Of a stretch of 64,000 nucleotides of DNA, positions 15,865 through 24,440 are shown piece after piece. Source of the DNA: Microvirga pakistanensis. Lineage in GTDB: Bacteria > Pseudomonadota > Alphaproteobacteria > Rhizobiales > Beijerinckiaceae. The notes under the pieces were generated by a model. The model worked only from the letters and a program-made list of their open reading frames with translations, had not been told where the DNA came from and ran no database searches. The stretch is from assembly GCF_004458765.1 (NCBI RefSeq), contig NZ_SPJX01000184.1, positions 248,001 through 312,000 of the forward strand. Direction: 5' to 3'. Every line of letters begins with the position of its first letter. Position 1 is the stretch's first letter. Both the position numbers and the translations under genes were made by a program.

Positions 15865-17268
15865 ATGCTGATCCACCCGGACCGGCTTTTCCCCGTCGAG
15901 CCCGCGGCGCGGGATGTTGCCCGAAGGCTCTACGAGGGAGTCCGCGATCTGCCGATCATCTCTCCCCATGGCCACACGGATCCGCGCTGGTATGCCGAGG
16001 ATGAGCCGTTTCCGGATCCGGCGACGTTGTTCGTGATCCCCGATCACTACATTTTCCGGATGCTCTACAGCCAGGGTGTGCGCCTGGAGGAGCTGGGCAT
16101 CCCAACCAAGGATGGCGCACCTGTCGAGCGCGATCCGCGCGCGATCTGGCGGCGTTTCGCCGCGCATTATCACCTGTTTCGCGGCACCCCCACGCGCGCG
16201 TGGCTCGATCATGCATTCGCAACGCTCTTCGGCTTTACGGAGCGGCTCTCTGCCGACAATGCCGACGCCTATTACGACCGGATCGATGCCGCTCTGCGCA
16301 CGCCCGAGTTTCGTCCGCGTGCTTTGTTCGAGCGCTTCCGCATCGAGGCTATCGCCACGACGGAAAGCCCGCTCGATCCTTTGAAGCATCACGAGGTCAT
16401 CCGCCGGTCGGGCTGGGGAGGGCGCGTGGTCACGGCCTACCGTCCCGATCCGGTCGTCGATCCGGACTTCGAAGGCTTCCGGCAGAACCTCGTCCACTTC
16501 GGCGAGATCACCGGCTGTGACACGTCCAGCTGGAGCGGCTACCTGGAGGCGCATCGCAGGCGACGTACGTTCTTCCGCGAGTACGGTGCAACGTCCACCG
16601 ATCACGGGCACCCCACGGCGCGAACCGCCGATCTCTCGCGGGCGGACGCCGAGGCATTGTTCGGCCGTGTCTCGACAGGTGCGGCGAGCGCCGACGATGC
16701 CGAGCTGTTCCGAGCCCAGATGCTCACGGAGATGGCTGCCATGAGCGTCGAAGACGGCATGGTCATGCAGATCCATCCGGGCTCGTTCCGCAACCACAAC
16801 AGCACGATCTTCAGCCGCTTCGGCCGTGACATGGGTGCCGACATTCCCACGCGAACGGATTACGTCCGCGCTCTGAAACCTCTCCTCGACCGGTTCGGCA
16901 ACGAACGAAACCTCACGCTCATTCTCTTCACGCTGGACGAGACCAGCTATTCACGCGAACTGGCGCCGCTCGCGGGGCATTATCCGGCGCTGAAGCTCGG
17001 CCCTGCCTGGTGGTTCTTCGATGCGCCCGAGGGAATGCGTCGCTTTCGGGAGCTCACGACGGAAACCGCCGGGTTCTACAACACGGTCGGATTCAACGAC
17101 GACACGCGGGCCTATCTCTCGATTCCCGCCCGCCACGATGTGGCACGCCGGGTCGACTGCGCTTTCCTGAGCCAACTCGTGACCACCCATCGCCTGGACG
17201 AGGACGAGGCGCATGAGCTGGCCTACGACCTCGCATATCGCCTCGCGAAAGAGGCCTACAAGCTGTGA
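15865..17268 (+). CDS. uxaC: glucuronate (uronate) isomerase
   Basis: A 467-aa amidohydrolase-fold isomerase converting D-glucuronate to D-fructuronate and D-galacturonate to D-tagaturonate. Key segments are DLPIISPHGHTDPRWYAEDE (the HxH metal pair), DHYIFRMLYSQG, TTESPLDPLKHHE, GMVMQIHPGSFRNHN, GPAWWFFDAPEGMRR and the closing NDDTRAYLSIPARHDVARR. The length equals that of known UxaC. AGGGAGAA precedes the ATG. It is first in the plus-strand transcript that continues through the ABC transporter to uxuB. Confidence 0.97.
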   Translation: MLIHPDRLFPVEPAARDVARRLYEGVRDLPIISPHGHTDPRWYAEDEPFPDPATLFVIPDHYIFRMLYSQGVRLEELGIPTKDGAPVERDPRAIWRRFAAHYHLFRGTPTRAWLDHAFATLFGFTERLSADNADAYYDRIDAALRTPEFRPRALFERFRIEAIATTESPLDPLKHHEVIRRSGWGGRVVTAYRPDPVVDPDFEGFRQNLVHFGEITGCDTSSWSGYLEAHRRRRTFFREYGATSTDHGHPTARTADLSRADAEALFGRVSTGAASADDAELFRAQMLTEMAAMSVEDGMVMQIHPGSFRNHNSTIFSRFGRDMGADIPTRTDYVRALKPLLDRFGNERNLTLILFTLDETSYSRELAPLAGHYPALKLGPAWWFFDAPEGMRRFRELTTETAGFYNTVGFNDDTRAYLSIPARHDVARRVDCAFLSQLVTTHRLDEDEAHELAYDLAYRLAKEAYKL

Positions 17269-17318
17269 GAACCGACTTGGCCGGCAAAGAGGCCAATCGC
17301 ACAGAAAGGGAGGAAGAC

Positions 17319-18506
17319 ATGACGAACCTGATCAACAGACGAACCTTCGTGGGAGGGATGGCCGGCGCTGCCGGCGTGGCCGCTCTCGGCGGCCCCAGCT
17401 TCGCGCAGCTGGCGCTGCCGACGAGCCCGGTCGCGCTCAACGTCATCGACGTGGCCGGCAATCTGGCGCTGACCCAGAAGGCGATCGAAAATTACCGCAA
17501 GGCCAAGCCCAATCTCGTTTCGCGCATCACGTTCACGAAGGCTCCGGCGCCGGAACTCGCGGGCAAGCTCAAGGCGCAGCAGGATGCCGGTCGCGTCGAC
17601 ATCGACCTCGTGCTCACCGGCACGGATGCGCTCTCCGCGGGCATCGACCAGAAGCTCTGGGTGGATCTTGTTCCGCAGCACGCGGCTGCTCTGCCGAAGC
17701 TCGACGACATCTATCTTCCTGCCGCCGCCAAGATGCAGACCCTGGCCAAAGGGCAGGGCGTCGTCGTCACCTATTATCCGTCCGGCCCGCTGCTCGAGTA
17801 CATGCCGGATCGGGTGAAGAAGGTACCCACGACCGCCGAGGACCTGCTGGCCTGGACCAAGGAAAATCCGAACCGGCTGATCTATGCCCGCCCGGCGAAT
17901 TCCGGACCCGGTCGAACGTTCCTGATGGGCCTGCCTTATCTGCTCGGCGACAGCAACCCGCAGGATCCGGCCAAGGGCTGGGACAAGACTTGGGCCTATC
18001 TCAAGGAACTTGGGCAGAACATCGAGTACTATCCGTCTGGAACCGGCGCGGTCATGAAGGAGCTGGGCGAGGGCTCCCGCGACATGACGGTCTCGACGAC
18101 CGGCTGGGACATCAACCCGCGCGTGCTCGGCGTCGTGCCGAAGGAAGCGAAGGTCGCCGCGCTCAAAGGCTTCCACTGGGTCGCAGACGCGCACTACATG
18201 TGCATCCCCAAAGGATTGGCGAACGAGAAGATCGCCGTTCTTCTCGACCTGATGAGCTTCCTGCTCACGAAGGAGCAGCAGGCCTACACCTATGACGAGG
18301 GCTATTTCTATCCCGGTCCCGCCGTGAAGGATGTCACCCTCGACATGGCTCCGCCGGAAAGCCAGGCGGCCATCAAAGAGTACGGCCGCCCCGAATACGA
18401 GAAGTGGATCGCCGAGAACCCGATCGAGCTGCCGCTCCAGCCGGAGCAGATGGTGGTTGCGTTCCGCATGTGGGACGAACAGGTCGGCGGAGCCAAGCGC
18501 AAGTAA
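17319..18506 (+). CDS. ABC transporter substrate-binding protein of the hexuronate locus (family 1, Tat signal)
   Basis: A 395-aa extracellular solute-binding protein. The N terminus NRRTFVGGMAGAAGVAALGG has the twin arginines of a Tat signal. The start at 17319 is chosen for GGGAGGA upstream; an earlier in-frame ATG adds 18 residues of no signal character. The mature protein resembles the iron/polyamine/sugar-type family-1 binding proteins (YYPSGPLLEYMPDRVKKVPT, FHWVADAHYMCIPKGLANEK). It starts 50 bases after uxaC and precedes the ATPase and two permeases, so its ligand is most likely a hexuronate or a pectin-derived uronide. That assignment is by context. Confidence 0.88.
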   Translation: MTNLINRRTFVGGMAGAAGVAALGGPSFAQLALPTSPVALNVIDVAGNLALTQKAIENYRKAKPNLVSRITFTKAPAPELAGKLKAQQDAGRVDIDLVLTGTDALSAGIDQKLWVDLVPQHAAALPKLDDIYLPAAAKMQTLAKGQGVVVTYYPSGPLLEYMPDRVKKVPTTAEDLLAWTKENPNRLIYARPANSGPGRTFLMGLPYLLGDSNPQDPAKGWDKTWAYLKELGQNIEYYPSGTGAVMKELGEGSRDMTVSTTGWDINPRVLGVVPKEAKVAALKGFHWVADAHYMCIPKGLANEKIAVLLDLMSFLLTKEQQAYTYDEGYFYPGPAVKDVTLDMAPPESQAAIKEYGRPEYEKWIAENPIELPLQPEQMVVAFRMWDEQVGGAKRK

Positions 18507-18521
18507 ATCTGAGGACCCGCG

Positions 18522-19607
18522 ATGACCATAGCTCTCTCACAGTTCAACGAAGTTCGGCTCGACCGCGTCAGCCGGGAGTTCGGCGCCCTCAACGCCCTTC
18601 GCGACGTGTCCTTGACGATCCAGCGGCGCGAGTTCATCGCGCTGCTCGGACCTTCCGGCTGCGGCAAGTCCACCACGTTGAACTGCATCGCGGGTCTTCT
18701 GCCCGTCACGGGGGGCGCCATCTGGCTCGACAAGAGCCGGATCGACACGCTCAGGCCCGAAGAGCGCGGGTTCGGAATGGTCTTTCAGAACTATGCGCTC
18801 TTTCCGCACCTCAACGTGCGCCAGAACATCGGCTTCGGCCTCAAGATGCGCGGAACGCCGCGGGCTGAGATCGACAGGAAGGTGAACGAGGCGCTCAGCC
18901 TCGTGCGCCTGCAAGGGCAGGAAAACAAGCTGCCGGGACAATTGTCCGGCGGCCAGCAGCAGCGCGTGGCCATTGCCCGCGCCATCGTCATCGAGCCGCC
19001 GCTCGTCCTAATGGACGAGCCGCTGTCGAACCTCGACGCCAAGCTACGTCTCGAGATGCGCGCCGAGATCCGGCGCATCCACAACGAACTCGGCGCGACC
19101 ACGATCTACGTCACGCACGACCAGGACGAGGCCTTGTCGCTCGCGGATCGCATCGTGGTGCTGCGCGACGGGGTCGTTCGTCAGGTCGGCACGCCGAAGG
19201 AGCTCTACGATTCTCCGGCCCACCTGGATGTCGCGGACTTCATGGGCTTCCGCAACAAGCTCAAGGGTACGGTTCTCGCGGTCGAGAACGGCAGGACGGT
19301 TCTCGATGTGGAGGGATCCAGGATCAGCGGCATCGCCCGTGAAAACCTGTCGGTGGGCTCGACCGCCTTTGCGGCGATCCGTCCGGACGATCTGATCCTC
19401 GGTGAGGCTGGCGGAAATGCCCTGAAGGTCAAGGTGGACACCATCGAGTATCGCGGTCGTGAATTCGTCGGAACGGCGCATTCGGATGGGGGGCTCGACT
19501 TCGTATTCCGTGCCCATCAGCCCGTGGATCTGGGCACGACCGTTCACCTGCAGGCTGACGACCAGCGCGTCCTCGTCTTCGCCGAACCGATCAAGGGGAG
19601 GAGATGA
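18522..19607 (+). CDS. ABC transporter ATP-binding protein (MalK/PotA type)
   Basis: A 361-aa ATPase: Walker A GPSGCGKST near residue 45, Q loop FQNYALFPH, signature LSGGQQQRVAIARA, Walker B LVLMDEPLSNLDAKLR, switch histidine VTHDQDEA, and a C-terminal TOBE-like domain. It energises the uptake system encoded around it. It begins 15 bases after the binding-protein gene and overlaps the first permease by four bases (ATGA). Confidence 0.95.
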   Translation: MTIALSQFNEVRLDRVSREFGALNALRDVSLTIQRREFIALLGPSGCGKSTTLNCIAGLLPVTGGAIWLDKSRIDTLRPEERGFGMVFQNYALFPHLNVRQNIGFGLKMRGTPRAEIDRKVNEALSLVRLQGQENKLPGQLSGGQQQRVAIARAIVIEPPLVLMDEPLSNLDAKLRLEMRAEIRRIHNELGATTIYVTHDQDEALSLADRIVVLRDGVVRQVGTPKELYDSPAHLDVADFMGFRNKLKGTVLAVENGRTVLDVEGSRISGIARENLSVGSTAFAAIRPDDLILGEAGGNALKVKVDTIEYRGREFVGTAHSDGGLDFVFRAHQPVDLGTTVHLQADDQRVLVFAEPIKGRR

Positions 19608-20515
19608 TGGAGGCGCTCGCACCCACAACCCGCGTCGAGCACGGACCCAGCCTGCGCCAGCGGCTGGCCGCCAAAGGCTTCGATGCCGTCACGCTGTTGG
19701 CGGTTCCCGCGGCCATCTTCAGCCTGCTGCTCTTCGTCTATCCCTTCGCCTTCGGCTTCGTTCTCTCCTTCGAACCGAAGAATGGCGGCTGGCTCGCCAA
19801 TTACCAGCGCTTCTTCTCCGATTCCTATCTCTACGACACCATCGCCAATACGCTCTGGCTGTCGGTCCCCGTCACGCTGCTGAACCTGCTGTTGGCCGTG
19901 CCAGTCTCGTTTCGCGTGCGACTCATGCGCCGCCAGCGCCTTCTGACGACTATCCTTGTTCTGCCGATCACCCTCGGCACCGTTCTGGTTGCGGAAGGAC
20001 TCCTGAACTATCTCGGTCCTCAGGGGTGGTTCAACCGCACCCTCGTCACCTTCGGGATCCTCGATCAACCCATGCGGCTGGTGCACAATTACTGGGGCGT
20101 TTTCGCGTCTCTCGTGATCACGGGTTTTCCATTCACGTTCCTGCTGACCCTGTCCTATGTCACTGGCATCGACCCGGCCCTGGAGCAGGCGGCGGCGACT
20201 CTTGGAGCGAGCGCCTGGCAGCGCTTCCTTCATGTCTATCTGCCGCTCCTGATGCCGGGCTTTGCGATCACGTTCTGCCTGTCCTTCGTGCAGGCTTTCT
20301 CGGTCTTCCCCTCGGCGGTCCTTCTCGGCGAGCCTGCCGGCTCGACCCGCGTGATCTCCATCGCGGCCTATCAGGCGGCCTTCGAGGAATACGACTACTC
20401 CATGGCTTCGGCTGTTGCGATGATCATGGGGTTCGTCCAGCTCGCCATCGTCGTGCTGGTGCTCGCCTCGCGCGGGCTGTTCTACCGTGGCCCGGCTTCC
20501 GGCGCGAAAGGATAG
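19604..20515 (+). CDS. ABC transporter permease, first subunit (hexuronate locus)
   Basis: A 303-aa inner-membrane permease with about six membrane segments. The first is LLAVPAAIFSLLLFVYPFAF; the EAA loop is EQAAATLGASAWQRFLHVYL, the coupling site for the ATPase. Its start overlaps the ATPase stop; two adjacent ATG codons (19604, 19607) follow GGGGAGGAG. It pairs with the next permease. Confidence 0.93.
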   Translation: MMEALAPTTRVEHGPSLRQRLAAKGFDAVTLLAVPAAIFSLLLFVYPFAFGFVLSFEPKNGGWLANYQRFFSDSYLYDTIANTLWLSVPVTLLNLLLAVPVSFRVRLMRRQRLLTTILVLPITLGTVLVAEGLLNYLGPQGWFNRTLVTFGILDQPMRLVHNYWGVFASLVITGFPFTFLLTLSYVTGIDPALEQAAATLGASAWQRFLHVYLPLLMPGFAITFCLSFVQAFSVFPSAVLLGEPAGSTRVISIAAYQAAFEEYDYSMASAVAMIMGFVQLAIVVLVLASRGLFYRGPASGAKG

Positions 20516-20516
20516 G

Positions 20517-21362
20517 ATGATGATCCGCGACACGACACTTGGCGCGAAGCTGTGGGCGGTGGCCGTCTGGAGCCTCGTGGGCTTCTTCGTCATCAATCTT
20601 CTGGCCATGATCGCGACGGTGGTGACGAGTTCCTTCGCCACCCGCTGGCTCGGCACATGGCTGCCGCTCGGCTGGACGACCCGGTGGTATACGTCCGCCT
20701 GGAACGAGTTCCAGCTCTGGGACGTGCTGATCGTCACCTTTCAGGTGGTCGGACTGGTGGTTCTGATCTCGGGGGCGCTCGGCGTCACGGCCGCCTATGC
20801 GCTCGCGCGCCGCGACTTCGCCGGCAAGCGCCTTCTGGTGCTGTTGTTCCTGCTGCCTCTCCTCATTCCGCCGATCACGTTCGGCATTCCTCTGGCGACC
20901 GTTCTCTACCAGACGGGACTGGCTGGCACGTTCTGGGGCGTTGTCGTGGCCAATCTGGTCCCGACGGTGCCCTTCGTCATCCTCGTGATGATCCCGTTCA
21001 TCGAGCAGATCGATCCAAAGGTCGAAGCGGCGGCCCGGGTGTTCGGAGCGAACACCTTCAAGCTCTTCATCCATGTGCTCCTGCCGCTGCTGCTGCCAGG
21101 CATCCTGGCGGCGCTCCTGCTGGTTCTGGTGCGCACCATCGCCATGTTCGAGCTGACCTTCCTGGTCGCCGGGCCGACGAGCCAGACCCTCGTCGTGGCG
21201 CTCTACTATGCAGTCTTCGCCGCAGGTGTGCGCGCCGTGCAATCCATCGATGCCATGGCCGTGGTCTACATGGCCACCACGCTGGTATGGCTCGTCATCG
21301 CGCTGCGCTTCGTGAATCCCACGCAGATCGTCACCCGCGCGAAGCAGCAGCCCGCCCATTGA
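20517..21362 (+). CDS. ABC transporter permease, second subunit (hexuronate locus)
   Basis: A 281-aa permease with about six membrane segments (for example LWAVAVWSLVGFFVINLLAM and LLVLLFLLPLLIPPITFGIP). The EAA-type loop is VEAAARVFGANTFKLFIHVL. The start at 20517 follows the stop of the first permease by one base and has AGGATAGG nearby; an upstream in-frame start would overlap the previous gene. It completes a binding protein, ATPase and two-permease importer. Confidence 0.92.
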   Translation: MMIRDTTLGAKLWAVAVWSLVGFFVINLLAMIATVVTSSFATRWLGTWLPLGWTTRWYTSAWNEFQLWDVLIVTFQVVGLVVLISGALGVTAAYALARRDFAGKRLLVLLFLLPLLIPPITFGIPLATVLYQTGLAGTFWGVVVANLVPTVPFVILVMIPFIEQIDPKVEAAARVFGANTFKLFIHVLLPLLLPGILAALLLVLVRTIAMFELTFLVAGPTSQTLVVALYYAVFAAGVRAVQSIDAMAVVYMATTLVWLVIALRFVNPTQIVTRAKQQPAH

Positions 21363-21369
21363 GGATGTC

Positions 21370-22842
21370 ATGCCGAAGCGCCTGAACGAAGAGACCCTTG
21401 CCGACCTGCCGCCTGCCGTCGAGCGCCCTCGCTACGATCGCCGGGCCGTGACCGCAGGCATCGTGCATCTCGGCGTGGGCGCGTTTCACCGCGCGCACCA
21501 GGCCGTGTATGTCGATGAGATCCTGGCTGAGGATCCAGGTTGGGGAATCGTGGCTGCCAGCCTGCGCAGTCCGGATACCTACGATGCGCTGGCGCCTCAG
21601 GACGGTCTCTATACCCTCTCCGTCCGCTCCGGCGAGGGAGAGGCATTGCGGGTCATCGGTTCGGTCCAGCGCGTCATCGTCGCTCCCGATGCCGTAGAGG
21701 ATCTTCTGCGCGTCATGGCGGACCGGAGAACACGGATCGTCTCGCTGACCGTGACCGAGAAGGGCTATTGCCACGATCCCGCGACAGGAACGCTGAACGA
21801 ATCGCATCCGGACGTCCGGCACGATCTGCAGAACCCGCATCTGCCCCGGTCGGCTCCGGGCTTCATCCTCGAAGCCTTGCGCCGGAGGCGGATCGCACGC
21901 GTTGCCCCCTTCACGGTCCTCAGCTGCGACAACCTTCCCTCGAATGGACGAACGGTCAAACGTGTTCTGACGCGGTTTGCGGAATTGTGCGATCCCACTT
22001 TCGGGCGGTTCGTGGCGGATGAGGTGTCCTGCCCCTCAACCATGGTCGACCGAATCGTTCCCGCGACGAGCGACGAGGATCGCAGGCGCATCCGTGAGGC
22101 ATTGGGTGTCACCGACGCATGGCCCGTGGTGACGGAACGCTTCACGCAATGGATCATCGAAGACCGGTTCCCGCAGGGCCGCCCGGCCTGGGAGAACGCT
22201 GGCGCGGAGTTCGTATCGGACGTTGAGCCTTACGAGCATATGAAGCTGCGGCTCCTCAACGGGAGCCACTCGACGCTGGCCTATCTCGGCTATCTCTCCG
22301 GCTACGAGACGGTTGCGGACACCATGGCCGATCCTGCGTTCGAGCGCCTGATTGGCGGGCTGATGAACGACGAGGTGACGCCGACGCTCCACATGCCTGC
22401 GGGCGCGGATCTCAACGCCTACAAGCGCGCCCTCATCGAACGATTCAAGAATCCCGCTCTCCGACACAGGACGTGGCAGATCGCCATGGATGGCTCGCAG
22501 AAGCTGCCGCAGCGCCTGCTCGGCACGGTCCGCGACCGCCTGCGGCAAAATGCGCCCATCAGCCGGCTCGCGCTCGGCGTTGCGGCGTGGATGCGCTACG
22601 TGACCGGCATCGACGAGAGGGGAGCGCCCATCGACGTGCGCGACCCGATGGCCGCGCGCCTGCGGGAGACGGCGGATCGGGCCGGAGGCTCCCCGGAGCG
22701 CTTGGCCACCGAGTTGCTCGCGCTGCGGGAGATCTTCGGTGACGACCTCCCCGGCGATTCGCGTTTCACCGGACCGGTCGGCATGGCCTTGGCGCGACTC
22801 TATGCGCAGGGCGCCAAGAGGACCGTCGCGGAATGGGCCTAA
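21370..22842 (+). CDS. uxuB: mannitol dehydrogenase-family oxidoreductase, probably fructuronate reductase
   Basis: A 490-aa NAD(P)-dependent polyol dehydrogenase. The N-terminal AGIVHLGVGAFHRAHQAVYV is the family's nucleotide-binding opening, and KLRLLNGSHSTLAYLGYLSG carries the catalytic lysine/asparagine/histidine block. Full length for UxuB/MtlK. Placed seven bases after the hexuronate transporter, it should reduce D-fructuronate to D-mannonate, feeding uxuA. No separate tagaturonate reductase (uxaB) is in the window although uxaA is, so this enzyme may also reduce tagaturonate, or uxaB lies elsewhere. Confidence 0.9.
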   Translation: MPKRLNEETLADLPPAVERPRYDRRAVTAGIVHLGVGAFHRAHQAVYVDEILAEDPGWGIVAASLRSPDTYDALAPQDGLYTLSVRSGEGEALRVIGSVQRVIVAPDAVEDLLRVMADRRTRIVSLTVTEKGYCHDPATGTLNESHPDVRHDLQNPHLPRSAPGFILEALRRRRIARVAPFTVLSCDNLPSNGRTVKRVLTRFAELCDPTFGRFVADEVSCPSTMVDRIVPATSDEDRRRIREALGVTDAWPVVTERFTQWIIEDRFPQGRPAWENAGAEFVSDVEPYEHMKLRLLNGSHSTLAYLGYLSGYETVADTMADPAFERLIGGLMNDEVTPTLHMPAGADLNAYKRALIERFKNPALRHRTWQIAMDGSQKLPQRLLGTVRDRLRQNAPISRLALGVAAWMRYVTGIDERGAPIDVRDPMAARLRETADRAGGSPERLATELLALREIFGDDLPGDSRFTGPVGMALARLYAQGAKRTVAEWA

Positions 22843-22887
22843 AGCATCGGGCGAGACATCGAACTCACGCCCGGTGCTTTAGGCTTT
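22841..22887 (+). terminator. rho-independent-like terminator after uxuB
   Basis: AAAGCATCGGGCG (22841-22853) pairs with CGCCCGGTGCTTT (22868-22880) through one G-U-type mismatch, followed by AGGCTTTTGG. The stem begins at the uxuB stop codon, so it closes the hexuronate transcript. Confidence 0.7.
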
Positions 22888-22895
22888 TGGTTTGC

Positions 22896-22943
22896 GAGCA
22901 TCTTTTCACGCAAAGCCGGCTCCCACTTGTGCGTTTGATGCTC
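22896..22943. repeat. palindromic intergenic repeat element
   Basis: GAGCATC at 22896-22902 is inverted as GATGCTC at 22937-22943, enclosing a body with CTTTTCACGCAAAGCCGG and CCCACTTGTGCG. From memory this matches the layout of short mosaic palindromes scattered between genes in Hyphomicrobiales. It sits between the uxuB terminator and the stop of the receiver-cyclase gene. Only one copy is in this window, so the family assignment is by resemblance. Confidence 0.5.
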
Positions 22944-22950
22944 TGGCCCG

Positions 22951-24078
22951 TCAGATCTTGAGGCCCTCGACGTTGTAGATCGGGACAGGACGGCTCAAGC
23001 CTTTCAGCGGAAAGTCGCCGAGAGAGATCGTCGTGGCGAAATCCTCCACCTCGGCTGCGATGCGCTGAGTCACCAGAATCTGGTTATCGCGCGCTTCCGA
23101 GCAGAGACGGGCTGCGACATTCGTCACGGTGCCGATCGCCGCGTAATCGAAACGGCCTTCGAAACCGATCCGGCCAAGCGTCGCATAGCCCTGCGAGATC
23201 CCGATCCCGAACCCGATCGAATAGCCGCGCAGACCCCAGTCGTGCGCCAGCGCCTGGATCTTGTCGCGCATTGCGACGGCGAGCCGTACCGCGCGGGCAG
23301 CCGCATCAGGACAGGGGATGGGGTCGTTGAAGAAGATCATCATCCCGTCGCCCGTGAAGCGTTCAAGTGTTCCCTCCGCAGAATGGATCAGGGGGCCGAG
23401 CGTCGAATGATAGGCCTTCAGCAGAGCCATCACCTCCTCGGGTGCGGCAATCTCGGCGAAACTGGTGAAGCCGCGCAGGTCGCAGAAGAGCACGACGATT
23501 TCCCGGCGGTGATGCTCTAGAATTTCGGCATTGCGACCTTTCGAGGCAATCATGTCGGCGATCTGGGGAGCCAGGAAGCGCCTGAGGTCACGCAGCCGCT
23601 CGAGTTCCTGCACCTGCTGCTGCACGCGCGTCTGCAGGTCCTGGTTCAGAACGGCCAGTTCCGCTGCTTGCGCCTGGACCGTATCGTAGAGTGTTTTGAT
23701 CCTCAGCAGGGAGCGCACCCGTGCCACGAGGGTTGTCGGTTCGAAGGGCTTCGTCAGATAATCGTCGCCTCCCGCATCGAGACCTGCGACCACATCCTTG
23801 ATGCTGGATTTGGCTGTCAGCAGAATGATCGGGATGGCACGAAGAGCCTCATCGCTCTTGAGGCGCTTGGTGACTTCGATCCCGTCCATTCCAGGCATCA
23901 TGATATCGAGCAGAACCAGATCGGGCCGGAGGCGGCCTGCCTGCTCCAGAGCCTCGGGTCCATTGGAGGCTGTCGCGACATCGTATCCTTGGGCCTCCAG
24001 ACGGACCCGGACAATCTCGATATTCTCCTCGATATCGTCGACCACCAGAAGGAGAGGGCGCTCGCGCATAGCGATCAT
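22951..24078 (-). CDS. response regulator with class III adenylate cyclase output domain
   Basis: A 375-aa protein. The receiver domain (about residues 8-125) has the acidic pair in VVDDIEEN, the phospho-acceptor Asp58 in LVLLDIMMPGMDG and the lysine in LTKPFEP. A coiled-coil linker (about 130-175, QAQAAELAVLNQDLQ) leads to a class III cyclase: VVLFCDLRGFTSFAE and TGDGMMIFFNDP provide the two metal aspartates, and GRFDYAAIGTVTNVAARL the substrate and transition-state residues. The aspartate in FDYAAIG favours ATP, so cAMP is the expected product. It overlaps the upstream receiver gene by four bases and ends the operon of kinase and receivers. Confidence 0.92.
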   Translation of the reverse strand: MIAMRERPLLLVVDDIEENIEIVRVRLEAQGYDVATASNGPEALEQAGRLRPDLVLLDIMMPGMDGIEVTKRLKSDEALRAIPIILLTAKSSIKDVVAGLDAGGDDYLTKPFEPTTLVARVRSLLRIKTLYDTVQAQAAELAVLNQDLQTRVQQQVQELERLRDLRRFLAPQIADMIASKGRNAEILEHHRREIVVLFCDLRGFTSFAEIAAPEEVMALLKAYHSTLGPLIHSAEGTLERFTGDGMMIFFNDPIPCPDAAARAVRLAVAMRDKIQALAHDWGLRGYSIGFGIGISQGYATLGRIGFEGRFDYAAIGTVTNVAARLCSEARDNQILVTQRIAAEVEDFATTISLGDFPLKGLSRPVPIYNVEGLKI

Positions 24079-24440
24079 TCCAGAAGTTCGCGGATCTTCG
24101 CGAGAATCTGACGAGGGCTGAAGGGCTTGGCGATGTAGCCGTCGCAGCCGGCCGCCCAGGCCTTCTCCTCGTCTCCCGAAAGAGCATAGGACGTCACCGC
24201 GATGATGGGTGGCGGTTGGGTCGCAGTGTTGGCCTTGATGTGCCGGATCGCCTCATACCCGTCGAGAATGGGAAGCTGAATGTCCATCAGGATCAGATCG
24301 GGCTTGAACTCCGCGGCTGCCGTCACGGCCGCTCTACCGTCATGCGCTTCGCAGATCTCGAATCCCGAATGTGCCAGGAGGTCGCGCAGGATGCGCCGAT
24401 TGTCCTCCGTATCCTCTACGATCAGGATCCGCTTGCTCAT
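24075..24440 (-). CDS. single-domain response regulator (CheY/DivK-like)
   Basis: A 121-aa receiver with no output domain. IVEDTEDNRR holds the acidic pair, LMDIQLPILDG the phospho-acceptor Asp53, VTSYALSGDE the conserved Ser/Thr position, and IAKPFSPRQ the lysine. The arrangement resembles DivK. It overlaps the kinase gene upstream by one base and the receiver-cyclase gene downstream by four. It may be a direct target of the kinase, or a phosphate sink or relay between kinase and cyclase. Confidence 0.93.
   Translation of the reverse strand: MSKRILIVEDTEDNRRILRDLLAHSGFEICEAHDGRAAVTAAAEFKPDLILMDIQLPILDGYEAIRHIKANTATQPPPIIAVTSYALSGDEEKAWAAGCDGYIAKPFSPRQILAKIRELLE

Noticed and set aside
19544-20737. 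397-codon minus-strand frame over the hexuronate permeases
   Set aside because: Opposite strand of two membrane proteins gives a glutamine/arginine-rich translation without any domain.
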